Source: Platerodrilus igneus (lineage: Eukaryota; Arthropoda; Insecta; Coleoptera; Lycidae). Taken from it: a DNA stretch of 64,000 bases. The notes beneath the pieces were generated by a model that searched no databases, had not been told where the DNA came from, and worked only from the letters and a program-made list of their open reading frames with translations. Below, in pieces: positions 10,725 to 21,345 of this stretch. The stretch's first letter is position 1. Each line of letters begins with the position of its first letter. The stretch covers positions 3,245,001 through 3,309,000 of the forward strand of contig JARFIW010000942.1 of assembly GCA_036346225.1 (NCBI GenBank), read 5' to 3'. Made by a program: the position numbers and the translations under genes.

Positions 10725-12035
10725 TTAAAAATCCTGTCTACTCCTAGTCTCACTGCTTGGCCCTGGTTGTCCCTCGACTACCTCGGCATATGTTCTTCTT
10801 GTGGCTTCCAGCCTGTCTCTTATCTCACAGTCCCTAACGCCTGTCCCTGTCTGTGTCCTGGTGATGTCTGGTGAGATATTTTGTCGTTGAACTCCCGGCC
10901 TCTGTGTTGGCATTCTTGTACCATTATTGCTCTAGGAAAAATTACCCCTTGGCTCTCAGTTGTTTTTAAAATTCTCCCCCTTATTTTCGAATTTAACTTG
11001 GTTGATATTTCGCTTCCTATTATCTCTAGGTCTCCCCGTGCTGACATCATCATACCTCTAAAAGTATTTTAAAAATGCCTCTCTTTCTACTATATTTTGC
11101 AAAGCCACATGTTGCCTAATCTTAACCTCAAAATGCCTAAATAGATATTTTATTATATGGCGGTCCGTTAAAAGTGGACTAAACTTCTTTGCTACACTAT
11201 ACTTTCTTATAGCATACTGCTCTAGATCCTGCAAACTCACTTTTATATTTGCCTGTGATCAAGTCGTCTCTTTCCTGATCTTGCTTATGATTACCCCAGT
11301 AATGTTTTAAGAATTTTTCTTCAAAATCAATATACGATTCTATGTTGTGTCCTACTAAATTGTACCAGACCTCCGCATTATCGTTTAACAAAGCTTTCAC
11401 AACATTTAGTTTGACCTGTTTATCATAAAAAGTGCAAACCAAGATCCTAATACTGTTTATAAATATCTGAAGGTTCACCCGATTATCCCCATAAAATTTT
11501 ATTTGTTGTTCTAAAGACATATTACCTGTAAAGAATCTTGGACCACCCCCCGTTAAAGCAGCTATATTCTGTTTTATTCCGTTGACTTCTCTTTCAAACT
11601 TTCCTAACTGATCCCTACAAGAATCACTCACCTTTGTCATTTTCCCATTAATTTCGTCTTCACATTCTAACCTAGGTTTTTAATTGTTCTATTTCTTGCC
11701 TAAGACTTACTACATTCCGTTCATTTCTTCTAACTCTCGTTTCAACCTGCCCATTTTTACCGTCAAACTATTTTTAAACTCTGTGAATTCTTTAGTCGAT
11801 TTATCTATCTTCTCACTAAAGTTTCAGTTATCATTTCTAACTTCAAGTTCGATTCCTGACTCATTCTTTCTAGCATTCTTATTATCATTTCGTTGTACTG
11901 TTTTCCCGACTCGGTCTTCGACTGATCCCTACTACCTCCTGCTTCCTCTATTTCTTGTCCTGGTTTATCAAACAGAGCACTATCACTGCTTCCAATATCC
12001 ACTCCTTGACTGCTTAACCACTCCTTTCTCAACAT
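10725..12035 (-). pseudogene. gag of the pol-deleted gypsy-type element (frameshifted)
   Basis: Minus-strand frames 11805-12035, 11197-11640, 11058-11240, 10820-11053 and 10725-10913 follow one another in order, separated by frame changes. The middle frame has the capsid-like core FYGDNRVNLQIFINSIRI, then a segment with AEVWYNLVGHNIESYIDFEE and KFLKHYWGNHKQDQERDDL, a pattern typical of insect Ty3/gypsy Gag. The next frame carries the rest of the capsid (IIKYLFRHFEVKIRQHVALQ). I see no clear CCHC zinc knuckle downstream. At least two frameshifts (near 11220 and 11050) break it. The first frame is acidic and serine rich and fits the Gag N-terminus. Confidence 0.8.
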
Positions 12036-12103
12036 CCATTCACAGCATAAAGCTCACACACAAAATTTAATAATATTTACAAAAATTTACAACACAATAA
12101 ACC

Positions 12104-12121
12104 CTAATCTCCAGGTCGCCA
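12104..12121 (-). other. Primer binding site of the pol-deleted element
   Basis: On the minus strand, TGGCGACCTGGAGATTAG begins 6 nt after the right LTR's terminal CA (TTTATTTCA then GGAAAC). TGGCGACC is the start of tRNA-Arg-type binding sites in several gypsy lineages, although the match beyond the first eight bases is uncertain. A nearly identical LTR-end plus binding-site sequence lies at 23884-23915 on the plus strand. Confidence 0.6.
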
Positions 12122-12127
12122 GTTTCC

Positions 12128-13046
12128 TGAAATAAAACTTAATTTATTTGAATTCGAGCCCCTAACGTTCGGGGTCGTCATTTTGCTCTAAAGTCTACCT
12201 AAAAAAGCTTACATTCATCCTCATTTCAATCCAATATTTGCGCTACAACTTTACTAATCAATAAACTTAATAAAGTAACTGGGTTTAACCATAACCTTAC
12301 TTTAACGCCAGGTCTAATATGAGCTCATACTAAAAACCTTTTTTGTACACATGTGCTAATTTTTGCACTCAAATCACCAATAGACCCTTTTAATTTGTAC
12401 ATAAACAGATAATAAAAAATTATTTATCTAAATCCTCACATAAAATAATGGTTAAAAGTACTCTATAACATTTCAAAAATCAACTCCTTTGACCTTAATA
12501 TTTCTAAAATTATGTCAATACGGCACCAGAATGTCATAACGCACCATATGCACGCAACAGAATAAGGTTTCACAAAAATTGTTATCTGTTAAGCACCAGC
12601 TCACAAGGATCTGCACCTAAACCATCGATGACGTTGTCCTCGACTATGAGTGCACGTTCAGGAATCAACCTCCAACTTGAATTATACCCTCCTTGACGGC
12701 AACCTGCCATCCAATTCTCTCATCCACCAAATGACGGTATTTCCAAACCTTAGATTTCATCTACGGCTCCTACTAGCCTCAGTACATTCCCACATCGATC
12801 CATTTAATACCCACTACTTCACAAAGGTGCTTATATTGCATCATCAACGAAAAATAGCAAGCAATTTCTACTTACAGTTCTGAAGTACGTTTCGTATACT
12901 CAAATTTACTGTATAAAATTGTTAAACTGCTTATGCAACAATACACCAACTTGTGCATGTTTTAATTTACTTGAATTAATTTATTAAAATCATTGGCTTA
13001 CTAATATTACTCGAAGCTTGGATGAGAAGTAAAAGAGAGCCTCTTA
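12128..13046 (-). repeat. 5' LTR of the pol-deleted element
   Basis: Full-length LTR of 919 bp. On the minus strand it runs from about 13046, where the left LTR's TG start is changed to TA, to a CA end at 12128. It contains about 165 bp next to the primer binding site that the left LTR has lost. Confidence 0.8.
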
Positions 13047-13664
13047 CTAGTTCTCAGTGTTTATATAGACATCCTGCCCCTCTGTCTAGTTGTAGTTCCT
13101 AAAACACACCACTACAAACAAATAGATCTTCTTGGTAAATTTTCAAAACGTCAACACGATTCTACAAACCACACGCTCACAAACAACTTTCAACCTTCGG
13201 TAATTTTGAAAATTCCTTCGATAACGTTCACTATTTCTACTTAAAACTCGTACCTGTGAACCAACCGTCTTCAAATCTTAAAAATTTTCAAAACAAATAA
13301 ACGATTTACTACCAAAATATATAACGGATACTAAATTCGCAGAAACCCTTGCTTCAACCGACACAAGTTCTATACTCTAAAGCACGCCATCAAAATACAC
13401 ATATTCAGGTTGTCTTAGTCTAACTTACATATGTAAATTTTCTATTTCTTTCTTTGTACCCTTTCTATATTTTCTATTCCTACTACCCGTTCGCTGTATC
13501 CTTGTTTACCCTGTATTCAATATCACATTTTCCTTTTTACACATTGTTTACAATCACGATTACCCTAACTAGCATTTTCTCTCTCAACTATGGTCTATCC
13601 TTTTCTATAGATGAAATCCAATAACCTATCTCCGTTTCACCTATGTAATCTTGTCTATAATAAC
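13047..13664. other. No recognisable feature
   Basis: AT-rich DNA between an LTR element and the Penelope-like inverted arm. No domain seen. Confidence 0.4.
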
Positions 13665-14793
13665 CTTGATATCTATTCCCTACTCAACACATTTCAAACA
13701 ATACCTATACACTAATGCTGTCTCTCACTCGTACCTATAAACTTTAATCTTTCCTTGTCTCACAGTTTCTTACAAAGTCAAATTAACTGTTAACGTATGA
13801 TATTTTTTATTCCACTCGAATGCATGCCAGAAATAATCTGTCTTTATCTTACATCGATCCCTGCCTGTTCCTCCGGTCACTACCTTCGCAGAAAATAAAT
13901 GTTATTTGAGCAAGTCCTCTGTCTGTATACCGAGATTTTAGCAACGATTATTTTGTTTACCACGCTATTAAGAAAACTTTCAACACCACCAAGCTATCGA
14001 AAAAACCTTGAAATAAACTACTACTAAGAACTTGTTTTCAACAATATTCGCTATAACTATTTCGCATCTGCTATAACTTTATACAAATGTTGAAGCTTCC
14101 TATTAAAATATAATAAAGATGCATGCAAAGAATATTTACACTTAAAATATCCGTTAATCGTTCACCCTCCTTTTTTCGACGCTACAGAAAATTGAAAGCT
14201 TTTCGTATTCCTACACCTACACTCTAATCTAAATAAGATGCATGTGTTTACCCTACACGTTAAGGATCTACATTTTTTACACCTACTATTTGTAATTGGT
14301 ATATACACTTATTCTAAACTTAGAAATCTATTTAGAAAATGCAACTTTCAACACTATATTTATGGAAAATGTTATAAAATTTTAAGTGAATTGTATATAC
14401 ATGCGGTGCCCTGACATGAATAATTAGCTGACTTATCTACTCCACTTAATTCTATAAATACACAGAATTATATATTTATATATATACGATATATTATTAA
14501 TGGGTTTGAGGTCAGCTGGAGGAAAGTATACTCTTTTTTAAGGCCTAAATTTTCGAATCTATTTCAAATTCTTGATCACAGGCTTTCTAAAATACAATTA
14601 ACTAGGCTAACATATACATCAATTGCTATTAACTTACAAGGTGAGGATATATATTAAATTAACATAGATATTAAATCGAAAAGTATTTTTAAAATAATGT
14701 TTGCTTCAAGTTGTTGTATAAAAATTGTATAACTTGTATAAATATAAAAATGTCAGATTTTGAAACCTTTCAGTTTCATTTTTTGTTATTTAA
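13665..14793 (+). mobile_element. Penelope-like repeat, left arm of inverted pair
   Basis: The reverse complement of this segment is found, nearly identical, at 15397-16455 (about 1.06 kb). Its last ~290 bp, up to about 14793, are repeated a third time in reverse at 16456-16760. The arm ends in an open stretch starting ATGTCAGATTTTGAAACC at about 14750 that could begin an element ORF. Inverted as well as direct long terminal repeats are typical of Penelope-like elements, and the adjacent GIY-YIG frame supports that assignment. Confidence 0.75.
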
Positions 14794-14814
14794 AGCGTTA
14801 AATATAGGATGCCT

Positions 14815-14990
14815 ATGTGTGCGCGTGTGTGTGTGTGTGTATGTATGAACATGAGTGTGCGTACATGTTATACTTATATGAGTGTCCATGCATATTTCTG
14901 ATTATATATTTTAAATCTGTTTGTTTGTTAGTACGTGTGTGTATGTGTACATGTGTATGTATGTATGAATGTGATGTGCATGTATGATGT
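14815..14990. repeat. (GT)n / GTAT low-complexity tract
   Basis: Alternating GT and GTAT words lie between the left inverted arm and the GIY-YIG frame. The minus-strand open frame here is rich in His and Thr and is a compositional artefact. Confidence 0.85.
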
Positions 14991-15034
14991 GAAGTATTAA
15001 TCACTACAATATCAATTATTGCATTAGGTACAGG

Positions 15035-15388
15035 TTACTTCTGAAGACTAAGAAAGTATGTATAAATCGAACTTAAACCACCAATATCTGTTTTTTTGTT
15101 TATACAATTTTTTTTGCGAAAAATATGATACATTTCAAGGAATAATCTTTTTTTTGTATCTTTTTCTAATTCTAAAATTTTAGGATGTTCAAAATCAATT
15201 TTGTGATCTAAATTGAGCGAGTGACTTGATAAAGCACAAGAATTTGGTTTGATTCTAATGTCACTTTTGTGTTGGGTTATACGTTGTTTTAAAAATTGTG
15301 ACGTTTGTCCAATATAGGGGTTACCACAATCTATACAATTAATTTGATATACAATTCTGACATTTTTATATTTATACAAGTTATACAA
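15035..15388 (-). CDS. GIY-YIG endonuclease domain of a Penelope-like element
   Basis: The 117-codon frame has IVYQINCIDCGNPYIGQTSQ at residues ~12-31, then LKQRITQHKSDIR. This is the GIY-YIG nuclease core in the form used by Penelope-like retroelements: V-Y-x-I-x-C-x-x-C before YIGQT, and an Arg-x-x-x-H helix after it. In a complete element this domain follows the reverse transcriptase and nicks target DNA. Here the upstream sequence at about 15348 switches directly to repeat-arm sequence, so the RT domain is missing. The tail (residues ~75-117) is basic and ends at a stop near 15035. Confidence 0.85.
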   Translation of the reverse strand: MYNLYKYKNVRIVYQINCIDCGNPYIGQTSQFLKQRITQHKSDIRIKPNSCALSSHSLNLDHKIDFEHPKILELEKDTKKRLFLEMYHIFRKKNCINKKTDIGGLSSIYTYFLSLQK

Positions 15389-15396
15389 TTTTTATA

Positions 15397-16455
15397 CAAC
15401 AACTTGAAGCAAACATTATTTTAAAAATACTTTTCGATTTAATATCTATGTTAATTTAATATATATCCTCACCTTGTAAGTTAATAGCAATTGATGTATA
15501 TGTTAGCCTAGTTAATTGTATTTTAGAAAGCCTGTGATCAAGAATTTGAAATAGATTCGAAAATTTAGGCCTTAAAAAAGAGTATACTTTCCTCCAGCTG
15601 ACCTCAAACCCATTAATAATATATCGTATATATATAAATATATAATTCTGTGTATTTATAGAATTAAGTGGAGTAGATAAGTCAGCTAATTATTCATGTC
15701 AGGGCACCGCATGTATATACAATTCACTTAAAATTTTATAACATTTTCCATAAATATAGTGTTGAAAGTTGCATTTTCTAAATAGATTTCTAAGTTTAGA
15801 ATAAGTGTATATACCAATTACAAATAGTAGGTGTAAAAAATGTAGATCCTTAACGTGTAGGGTAAACACATGCATCTTATTTAGATTAGAGTGTAGGTGT
15901 AGGAATACGAAAAGCTTTCAATTTTCTGTAGCGTCGAAAAAAGGAGGGTGAACGATTAACGGATATTTTAAGTGTAAATATTCTTTGCATGCATCTTTAT
16001 TATATTTTAATAGGAAGCTTCAACATTTGTATAAAGTTATAGCAGATGCGAAATAGTTATAGCGAATATTGTTGAAAACAAGTTCTTAGTAGTAGTTTAT
16101 TTCAAGGTTTTTTCGATAGCTTGGTGGTGTTGAAAGTTTTCTTAATAGCGTGGTAAACAAAATAATCGTTGCTAAAATCTCGGTATACAGACAGAGGACT
16201 TGCTCAAATAACATTTATTTTCTGCGAAGGTAGTGACCGGAGGAACAGGCAGGGATCGATGTAAGATAAAGACAGATTATTTCTGGCATGCATTCGAGTG
16301 GAATAAAAAATATCATACGTTAACAGTTAATTTGACTTTGTAAGAAACTGTGAGACAAGGAAAGATTAAAGTTTATAGGTACGAGTGAGAGGCAGCATTA
16401 GTGTATAGGTATTGTTTGAAATGTGTTGAGTAGGGAATAGATATCAAGGTTAAAT
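15397..16455 (-). mobile_element. Penelope-like repeat, right arm of inverted pair
   Basis: Near-perfect reverse complement of 13665-14726. The spacer between arms is about 670 bp and holds the GT tract and the GIY-YIG frame. At 16455-16456 the arm passes without a gap into a partial direct copy of itself, giving the tandem pseudo-LTR arrangement described for Penelope-like elements. Confidence 0.8.
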
Positions 16456-16784
16456 AACAAAAAATAAAACTGAAAGGTTTCAAAATCTGACATTTTTATA
16501 TTTATACAAGTTATACAATTTTTATACAACAACTTGAAGCAAACATTATTTTAAAAATACTTTTCGATTTAATATCTATGTTAATTTAATATATATCCTC
16601 ACCTTGTAAGTTAATAGCAATTGATGTATATGTTAGCCTAGTTATTTGTATTTTAGAAAGCCTGTGATCAAGAATTTGAAATAGATTCGAAAATTTAGGC
16701 CTTAAAAAAGAGTATACTTTCCTCCAGCTGACCTCAAACCCATTAATAATATATCGTATTTGTGCAAGGTCATTATCTCCAAAC

Positions 16785-16830
<46 letters not shown>

Positions 16831-16843
16831 TTTTTATCTTCAA
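16456..16843 (-). mobile_element. Third, partial Penelope-like repeat copy with open frame
   Basis: 16456-16760 repeats about 300 bp of the right arm in the same orientation. A minus-strand frame (16586-16843) reads from the (TA)n tract into ALQIRY-like sequence with the stretch FLRPKFSNLFQILDHRLSK. It could be N-terminal element coding sequence but carries no domain I can name. In the other copies the same frame is broken by stops. Confidence 0.6.
16793..16827. repeat. (TA)n microsatellite
   Basis: About 17 TA units inside the Penelope-like 5' region. Confidence 0.9.
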
Positions 16844-16897
16844 TTTTTAAAATGATTTCGTCCGAAAATAAACCAACTTAAAGGTTAGTCATTTAAT

Positions 16898-16940
16898 CAA
16901 GCTCAACGTTTCGGATTTTTAAATCCTTATTCATGAGCTG
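16898..16940 (-). ncRNA. Degenerate hammerhead-ribozyme-like motif
   Basis: On the minus strand the order is CAGCTC, ATGAATA, a hairpin AGGATTTAAAAATCC, then GAAAC and GTTGAGC. An outer helix AGCTC/GAGCT, an inner hairpin GGATT/AATCC and a following GAAAC match the layout of the hammerhead motifs known from Penelope-like elements. The core strand reads CTCATGA where CTGATGA is required, so the conserved G is replaced by C and self-cleavage is doubtful. Confidence 0.4.
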
Positions 16941-17059
16941 AAAGGATGTAATATACACTATAATAATAGACTACACATTAAGCTACTTACTATTGATGTG
17001 ATTATCGGTTTTGGCGTTTCCTTAACATTACAAAAGTAGGGAGTATAACATAATGAATA

Positions 17060-17760
17060 AGAGCAGTTGGTTTACGCCGAAGAACAATCGGGCCAACATA
17101 AAAAAATCTTATTAGTTTTGATATGCACGGAAGAATTTACCAATGCGTTCCGCATATTCACTTCTCGTGCATTGCTCTTGAAGTAATATTTTTAATCACG
17201 CAGATAGTATAGGCTATGGCGGCGAAAGCTAAGATTAAATTGAAAGTGAAATTTGAAAACTATATGATAAGCGCTTCCAATATTTGAGTAATACATGTCA
17301 AAAGAACACTTCCAAAGTTGTTGTAACGTATAAATAGATAATAGAAAATTGTAGAAAATTTACGCTTTTCAAACTTGCATCATTACTTATAATAAAGCGC
17401 AAATATTTATTAGAAGACAAAAATCGTAGATAATCAAATACATTTTCTGCATTTATCTAACAATAGAGATAAATTGAGGTATTTTGATTTAAACTAAATG
17501 CGCTAATAACATTCTACAGAGTGTTGTAAAAGTACTTGTTTCGATGGTATTAGGATAAGCTTTTCAGGATCAAATCAACTTATTTAATTATAAATCGAAA
17601 TCAGGGGCGTCTCTTTTAACCGATAGTTACACACAATATCGAAGCGGAAGCGTGGGAATATTTAAAAGGAATCCCAAAACAAATGAAAACACTTAGCAAG
17701 GCACAATTGAATGCAACAACGCTTTACGATGAACATAAATCATGACTTTACACTTAATTA
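17060..17760 (-). pseudogene. Decayed copy of an unknown gene, paralogous to 49640-50410
   Basis: The segment matches 49640-50410 on the same strand across ~700 bp, including GTGCATTGCTCTTGAAGTAAT, GTCAAAAGAACACT and TAAACTAAATGC. Read on the minus strand at 17150-17330, the copy keeps SVLLT, then a hydrophobic stretch, then NITSRAMHEK. The copy at 49.7 kb has SVLLT, a similar stretch and SITSRAMH. Here a stop interrupts the hydrophobic part and another follows HEK. The hydrophobic segment suggests a membrane protein. Family unknown. Confidence 0.55.
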
Positions 17761-17770
17761 GATCATTAAA

Positions 17771-18419
17771 CGCGACATCGTCGGAAATATTACATCACTC
17801 AAGGAGAGTAATGCTACGAAATAAATCGGCAAAAATATGACGTATTTATTTTGTTTTGGTATATAAACCGGAACTGAATTACTAAGATTCATTCAGTATC
17901 GGCATTCATACAGCATTTGATATTTAAGATATAACTTTTAAGTAAAGAATTTATTCATTCTTCCTCAAGTAAACCGAACATATAAGTTTCAAAACTGAGT
18001 TGCTTAATTTAAGTTACTTTACGATATGAAACTTATACGTTATAAGTAAAGAATTAATTCTTCGTACGTTTAGAAATTTATTGCGCCGGCGTTCCACAAT
18101 TAATAATAAGTTTAAAAACAGATACACTTTTTATATGTAGATCTTAACTTAGAAAACATGTTTAAGGGATAACGAACATTATACAACTCTAAACATCATT
18201 AGGTCGTCGTCTGCTGCATTACAAGGTTTTAAATCTCTTCAACGACCTACTCTGAATCCATCTATATTTCTTAGATCGTAAACTAAACAGGATTTTTGTT
18301 ATAAACTGTACAAAGCACAAACCTTGGTGCTAATTTAGAGGTAAATTCATAACCTGCACTGGAGAGTACTTTATACGACCTCAGACTTTATCATATATTT
18401 CAAAAGAAATATGTCTTCT
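17771..18419. other. No recognisable feature
   Basis: AT-rich DNA with no domain or repeat recognised, apart from a short local duplication around AAGTAAAGAATT at about 17940 and 18045. Confidence 0.4.
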
Positions 18420-19215
18420 CCTTACGTTGTATTGCGTTCACGACCGTTCATATGCTAAATGTAACTTTACTCTAACATCTTTAAAATCTTTGCTAGAAGT
18501 CCTACTACCAGGAGTTACTTCATTATCCTCTATAAGCTCTAATCCTATACCATAAAATTTTCTACTGAATTTGAAATACCCAAAAGGTCCTGCAACTGGG
18601 GTGGATGTAGTTTTAATAATATCTTATCGTTGAGACTATGGAACAAGGAATTTCCACTGGATGTTACAGGTGAGTTGGATAGAAACAAAACAGTTACTTA
18701 TTGTCCACCGTTACCATCGACAAACCAAAAATGATTTTTGAAATTCGGCACTATACTAAACAGCTTTGTGAAATCACTAACAAAGGTCATAGATTGTGGT
18801 AGGGAAGGACCACTAATGCATTAAGAACGCAACTCCGCCCATCCACACCAATCGGAAGAGCAACCGAGTCCATAGCCACCCCCATTAACCCATCAGTGGT
18901 TTTTTGATTTAAAAATTTTCAATATTAAATAGTTTATAAGCGAAACTGCCAAAAATCCCACAACTGTAGTGGCGCATCTGGAGTGAAACAGACCTGTGAT
19001 GTTTTTATCAAAAATATCCACCATAATATAAGGACGACAACGCCATGATCCCCCTTCAAACAAAACATCGGTTTTAGATTTAACTGGAATGCTGCAAAAA
19101 ATTTAAACGGCTTTTTACCAGTTGGACCATTTCCTTGCGCAGAATAATTTCTCTTTTTTATAAATCGTAATAAAAGCGTTTGTTGTAGAGGCGCAGAAGA
19201 CAGTCTCTCCACCTC
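18420..19215 (-). pseudogene. Decayed coding relic, unknown
   Basis: Minus-strand translation gives protein-like segments broken by stops and frame changes. 18420-18610 contains GPFGYFKFSRKFYGIGLELI and later SKDFKDVRVKLHLAYERS before a stop. About 18790-18900 contains IGVDGRSCVLNAL. 18934-19212 is a 92-codon open frame. The DGRSCVL word resembles the D-G-x-x-C-hydrophobic-x-R-x-x-C core of insect DM4/DM12 proteins but the rest does not fit clearly. I cannot assign a function. Confidence 0.3.
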
Positions 19216-19739
19216 TACCTGCGCAGTCCAAAATCACAATCTCCCCACGACCACACCCATAACAAAATAGTTTCCCCGAAACTCAACAAATCCCACACGA
19301 ACGACCAGACCTCGAACAATTCCAACAAATAAAATCCTTTGTTTCTTCCGTTTCAGATTGACCCCCAAAAATAGTTTCCAGAAATATTTATATTATCTTG
19401 AGATTTAACATTTGAAGAAAATGATTTAGTTGTAAAATTAATACCAGATATGGTAGAATTTATATTAGAAGTTGAAAATTCATTTCTTGGATCTGATTCG
19501 GAATATTATTGAGAACTGCGGAAATTATTTACAAGAGTTGATTTTAACTTCTGTTTAATACCGGATGCTTTCTCCAATTTTGTACATAACTTTCATAAAG
19601 TATATACATCCTTAATACCTAATAACCCTAGGTGGAAAATATTTTCAGGTAATAATCTTTTTCGAATAATTCCGGCTTTAGTAAACTCAGCACGAGTACT
19701 AGGTAATCTGGTGAATAAACTTCCATATGTGCCAAGAAT

Positions 19740-20090
19740 AACACTACATGTTTATTCCTCTTTGTCTGCGACTAACAGAACTGTTGATACAAGTAAAAGT
19801 ACCTACAACGCACGAACTTGCTAGATTGACCGATTATACTACGAGCTACACTAAACTAATTCGCCAAGAAGCTAATAGCATCCTCAACCTAGAGAACGAT
19901 GTAAACCGCTAGGCCGATCAACCTTCCATTAGCCAGGCCTAGACTATGCACTACCAAGGCGACCAGCTCACCACGAATCTCGTCTAGACTAACGCACTGC
20001 TACGCGACCAACTCACCATGAGTCTCGCCTACAGTAACACACGCGTATCGCGTTATATACTGCGAAATATCAAACCCCGATTGCGTTTAT
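19740..20090 (+). pseudogene. Coding-like relic with three stops and a 45-bp duplication
   Basis: A single plus-strand frame is readable from about 19790 to 20090 with only three stops in 100 codons and raised GC. It includes HELARLTDYTTSYTKLIRQ and, later, two copies of a 15-residue unit around DQLT and SLAYSNT. At the DNA level the unit GCGACCAGCTCACCA recurs 45 bp on as GCGACCAACTCACCA. The amphipathic, Leu-rich pattern suggests a coiled coil. No family recognised. Confidence 0.35.
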
Positions 20091-20091
20091 T

Positions 20092-20643
20092 CTATAGGCA
20101 AATGTCAATGCTATTGCGATGCGTAAACAGACCGTAATATTGCATTAGAGAGTAGGACTTTTTAAAAATATTACACACTGCATTAAAATTTCCAACCACT
20201 ATTAAATTTTCATGCTCTTTTATGAATCCTAGTATGTCTTCGATATCTTTGTGGATCACTTCTACCTCTTCATGACTGAAGCTAGTGGTGGGCAGGTATA
20301 CTTGTATTATTACTGAATTTATCGGTTTAGACTTTAATATAGCCAAAAGTACTCTTTCGTTCTTTTTTAAGTAGATTTCTACACGATATCCTACCTTTTT
20401 CCGCATGACTATCTCCACGCACGAATTTTCTTCCTCCGATCCGGTATGAATTACCTTATAGCCTCTGCTCCAAAAATCCGCCGCTACTGGCCACGGAAAT
20501 TCGTAAATCCCTACTATGTCTGATGCCAACCTATCCATTTCAAATTTCAATCCCTCGAACTTACCTATTTCCCTCATGGTTTTACCATTTAGCGAACCGA
20601 CTCGCAAAATGTTCCCGATTTTTCCTTTAAACTTGCCAATCAC
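20092..20643 (-). pseudogene. APE-type endonuclease fragment of a non-LTR retrotransposon (RTE-like)
   Basis: The 183-codon frame matches the endonuclease/exonuclease/phosphatase domain of RTE-like elements. Motifs in order are RVGSLNGKTM (the N-terminal R-x-G-x-x-N), DIVGIYEFPWP with the metal-binding Glu, NSVIIQVYLPTT, and LIVVGNFNAV, the site of the usual G-D-F-N-A. The catalytic Asp of that last motif is Asn here, and the frame stops after DICL, before any reverse transcriptase. This is a truncated, inactive copy. The element's job would be first-strand target nicking. Upstream (20644-21060) may hold its 5' region. Confidence 0.8.
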
Positions 20644-21080
20644 GTCCTATAAAGTCGTTCCATATTGGAGATACGAATGGGGTACTATTTTAACTCCGAG
20701 ATGTTTGATCCCAGGTGATGTCATCATTTTAAAAAAGTTTTTGCTACGCTGTGTAGTTAGGAGGTAATGGGGTGGTTTCGCGTTGCCTTGCACATCGCAG
20801 TAATGTGTCTTAGAATGCCATACCTACCGCTATGGTCTCTGCCACTCTAAGTACCGAAAAAGCTGCTGCCTTCTTTCAGGGATCTCTCTTAGTCTGATTT
20901 CTCAATAAACACCCCACTGATTTGCTTAAACCTCTGCTTCGGCTGTTTAGCTCAGTGAAACACACAAGCCATTCTACCCTTTCAAGTACTTTCGAACTTC
21001 TTCAAGCTACAGGTCTTTTTAGAAAAAATTCTATTTGAACTTGATTTGTTTTATGCATTGCGCAATCTTACGTAAGTATT
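20644..21080. other. Probable 5' flank of the APE-domain element
   Basis: No clear gene. The sequence is somewhat GC-richer than its surroundings and directly precedes the minus-strand endonuclease frame, so it may be its 5' untranslated region. Confidence 0.35.
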
Positions 21081-21089
21081 AGCGTTAAA

Positions 21090-21345
21090 TATATATCTGT
21101 AAAGGTATGACTGCTATACCCACGGTCTCGGGTCTGAATCCCGCCATGGTTCGCTTGAAAATGTTTGGATGAGAGGTAATATGTGGGTCCCGTGTGTGAC
21201 TATTGTCACGTAAGTTATAGATTCCTACCTTGCTTGGAACAAAAAGAGTTCAGCAAAATTTCAAAATCTTCCAGGTAAAAACTCGCTTTCTGGTCAATGT
21301 AATACCTTCGGGTGGGGCATTGGAAAATCAAATGTAGTGTAAGGG
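21090..21345 (+). mobile_element. tRNA-derived SINE, copy 2
   Basis: Plus-strand copy of the family described at 4940-5240. It starts with a degraded tRNA-like head with the B box GGGTCTGAATCCC at about 21132, then TTGGATGAGAGGTAAT, TACCTTGCTTGGAAC and CCAGGTAAAAACTCGC, and ends near GGGGCATTGGAAAATCAAAT. Confidence 0.75.

Larger units (their letters stand above)
9281..13046 (-). mobile_element. Ty3/gypsy-type LTR retrotransposon with pol deleted
   Basis: Two long direct repeats (9281-10035 and 12128-13046) flank a minus-strand internal region encoding Gag, then an aspartic-protease-like segment, then the linker that normally precedes reverse transcriptase. The coding sequence then runs straight into the left LTR. 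Reverse transcriptase, RNase H and integrase are absent, so the copy cannot move unaided. The left (3') LTR lacks about 165 bp of its outer end, so no target duplication can be read. The Gag and linker resemble Ty3/gypsy elements common in insects. Confidence 0.85.
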
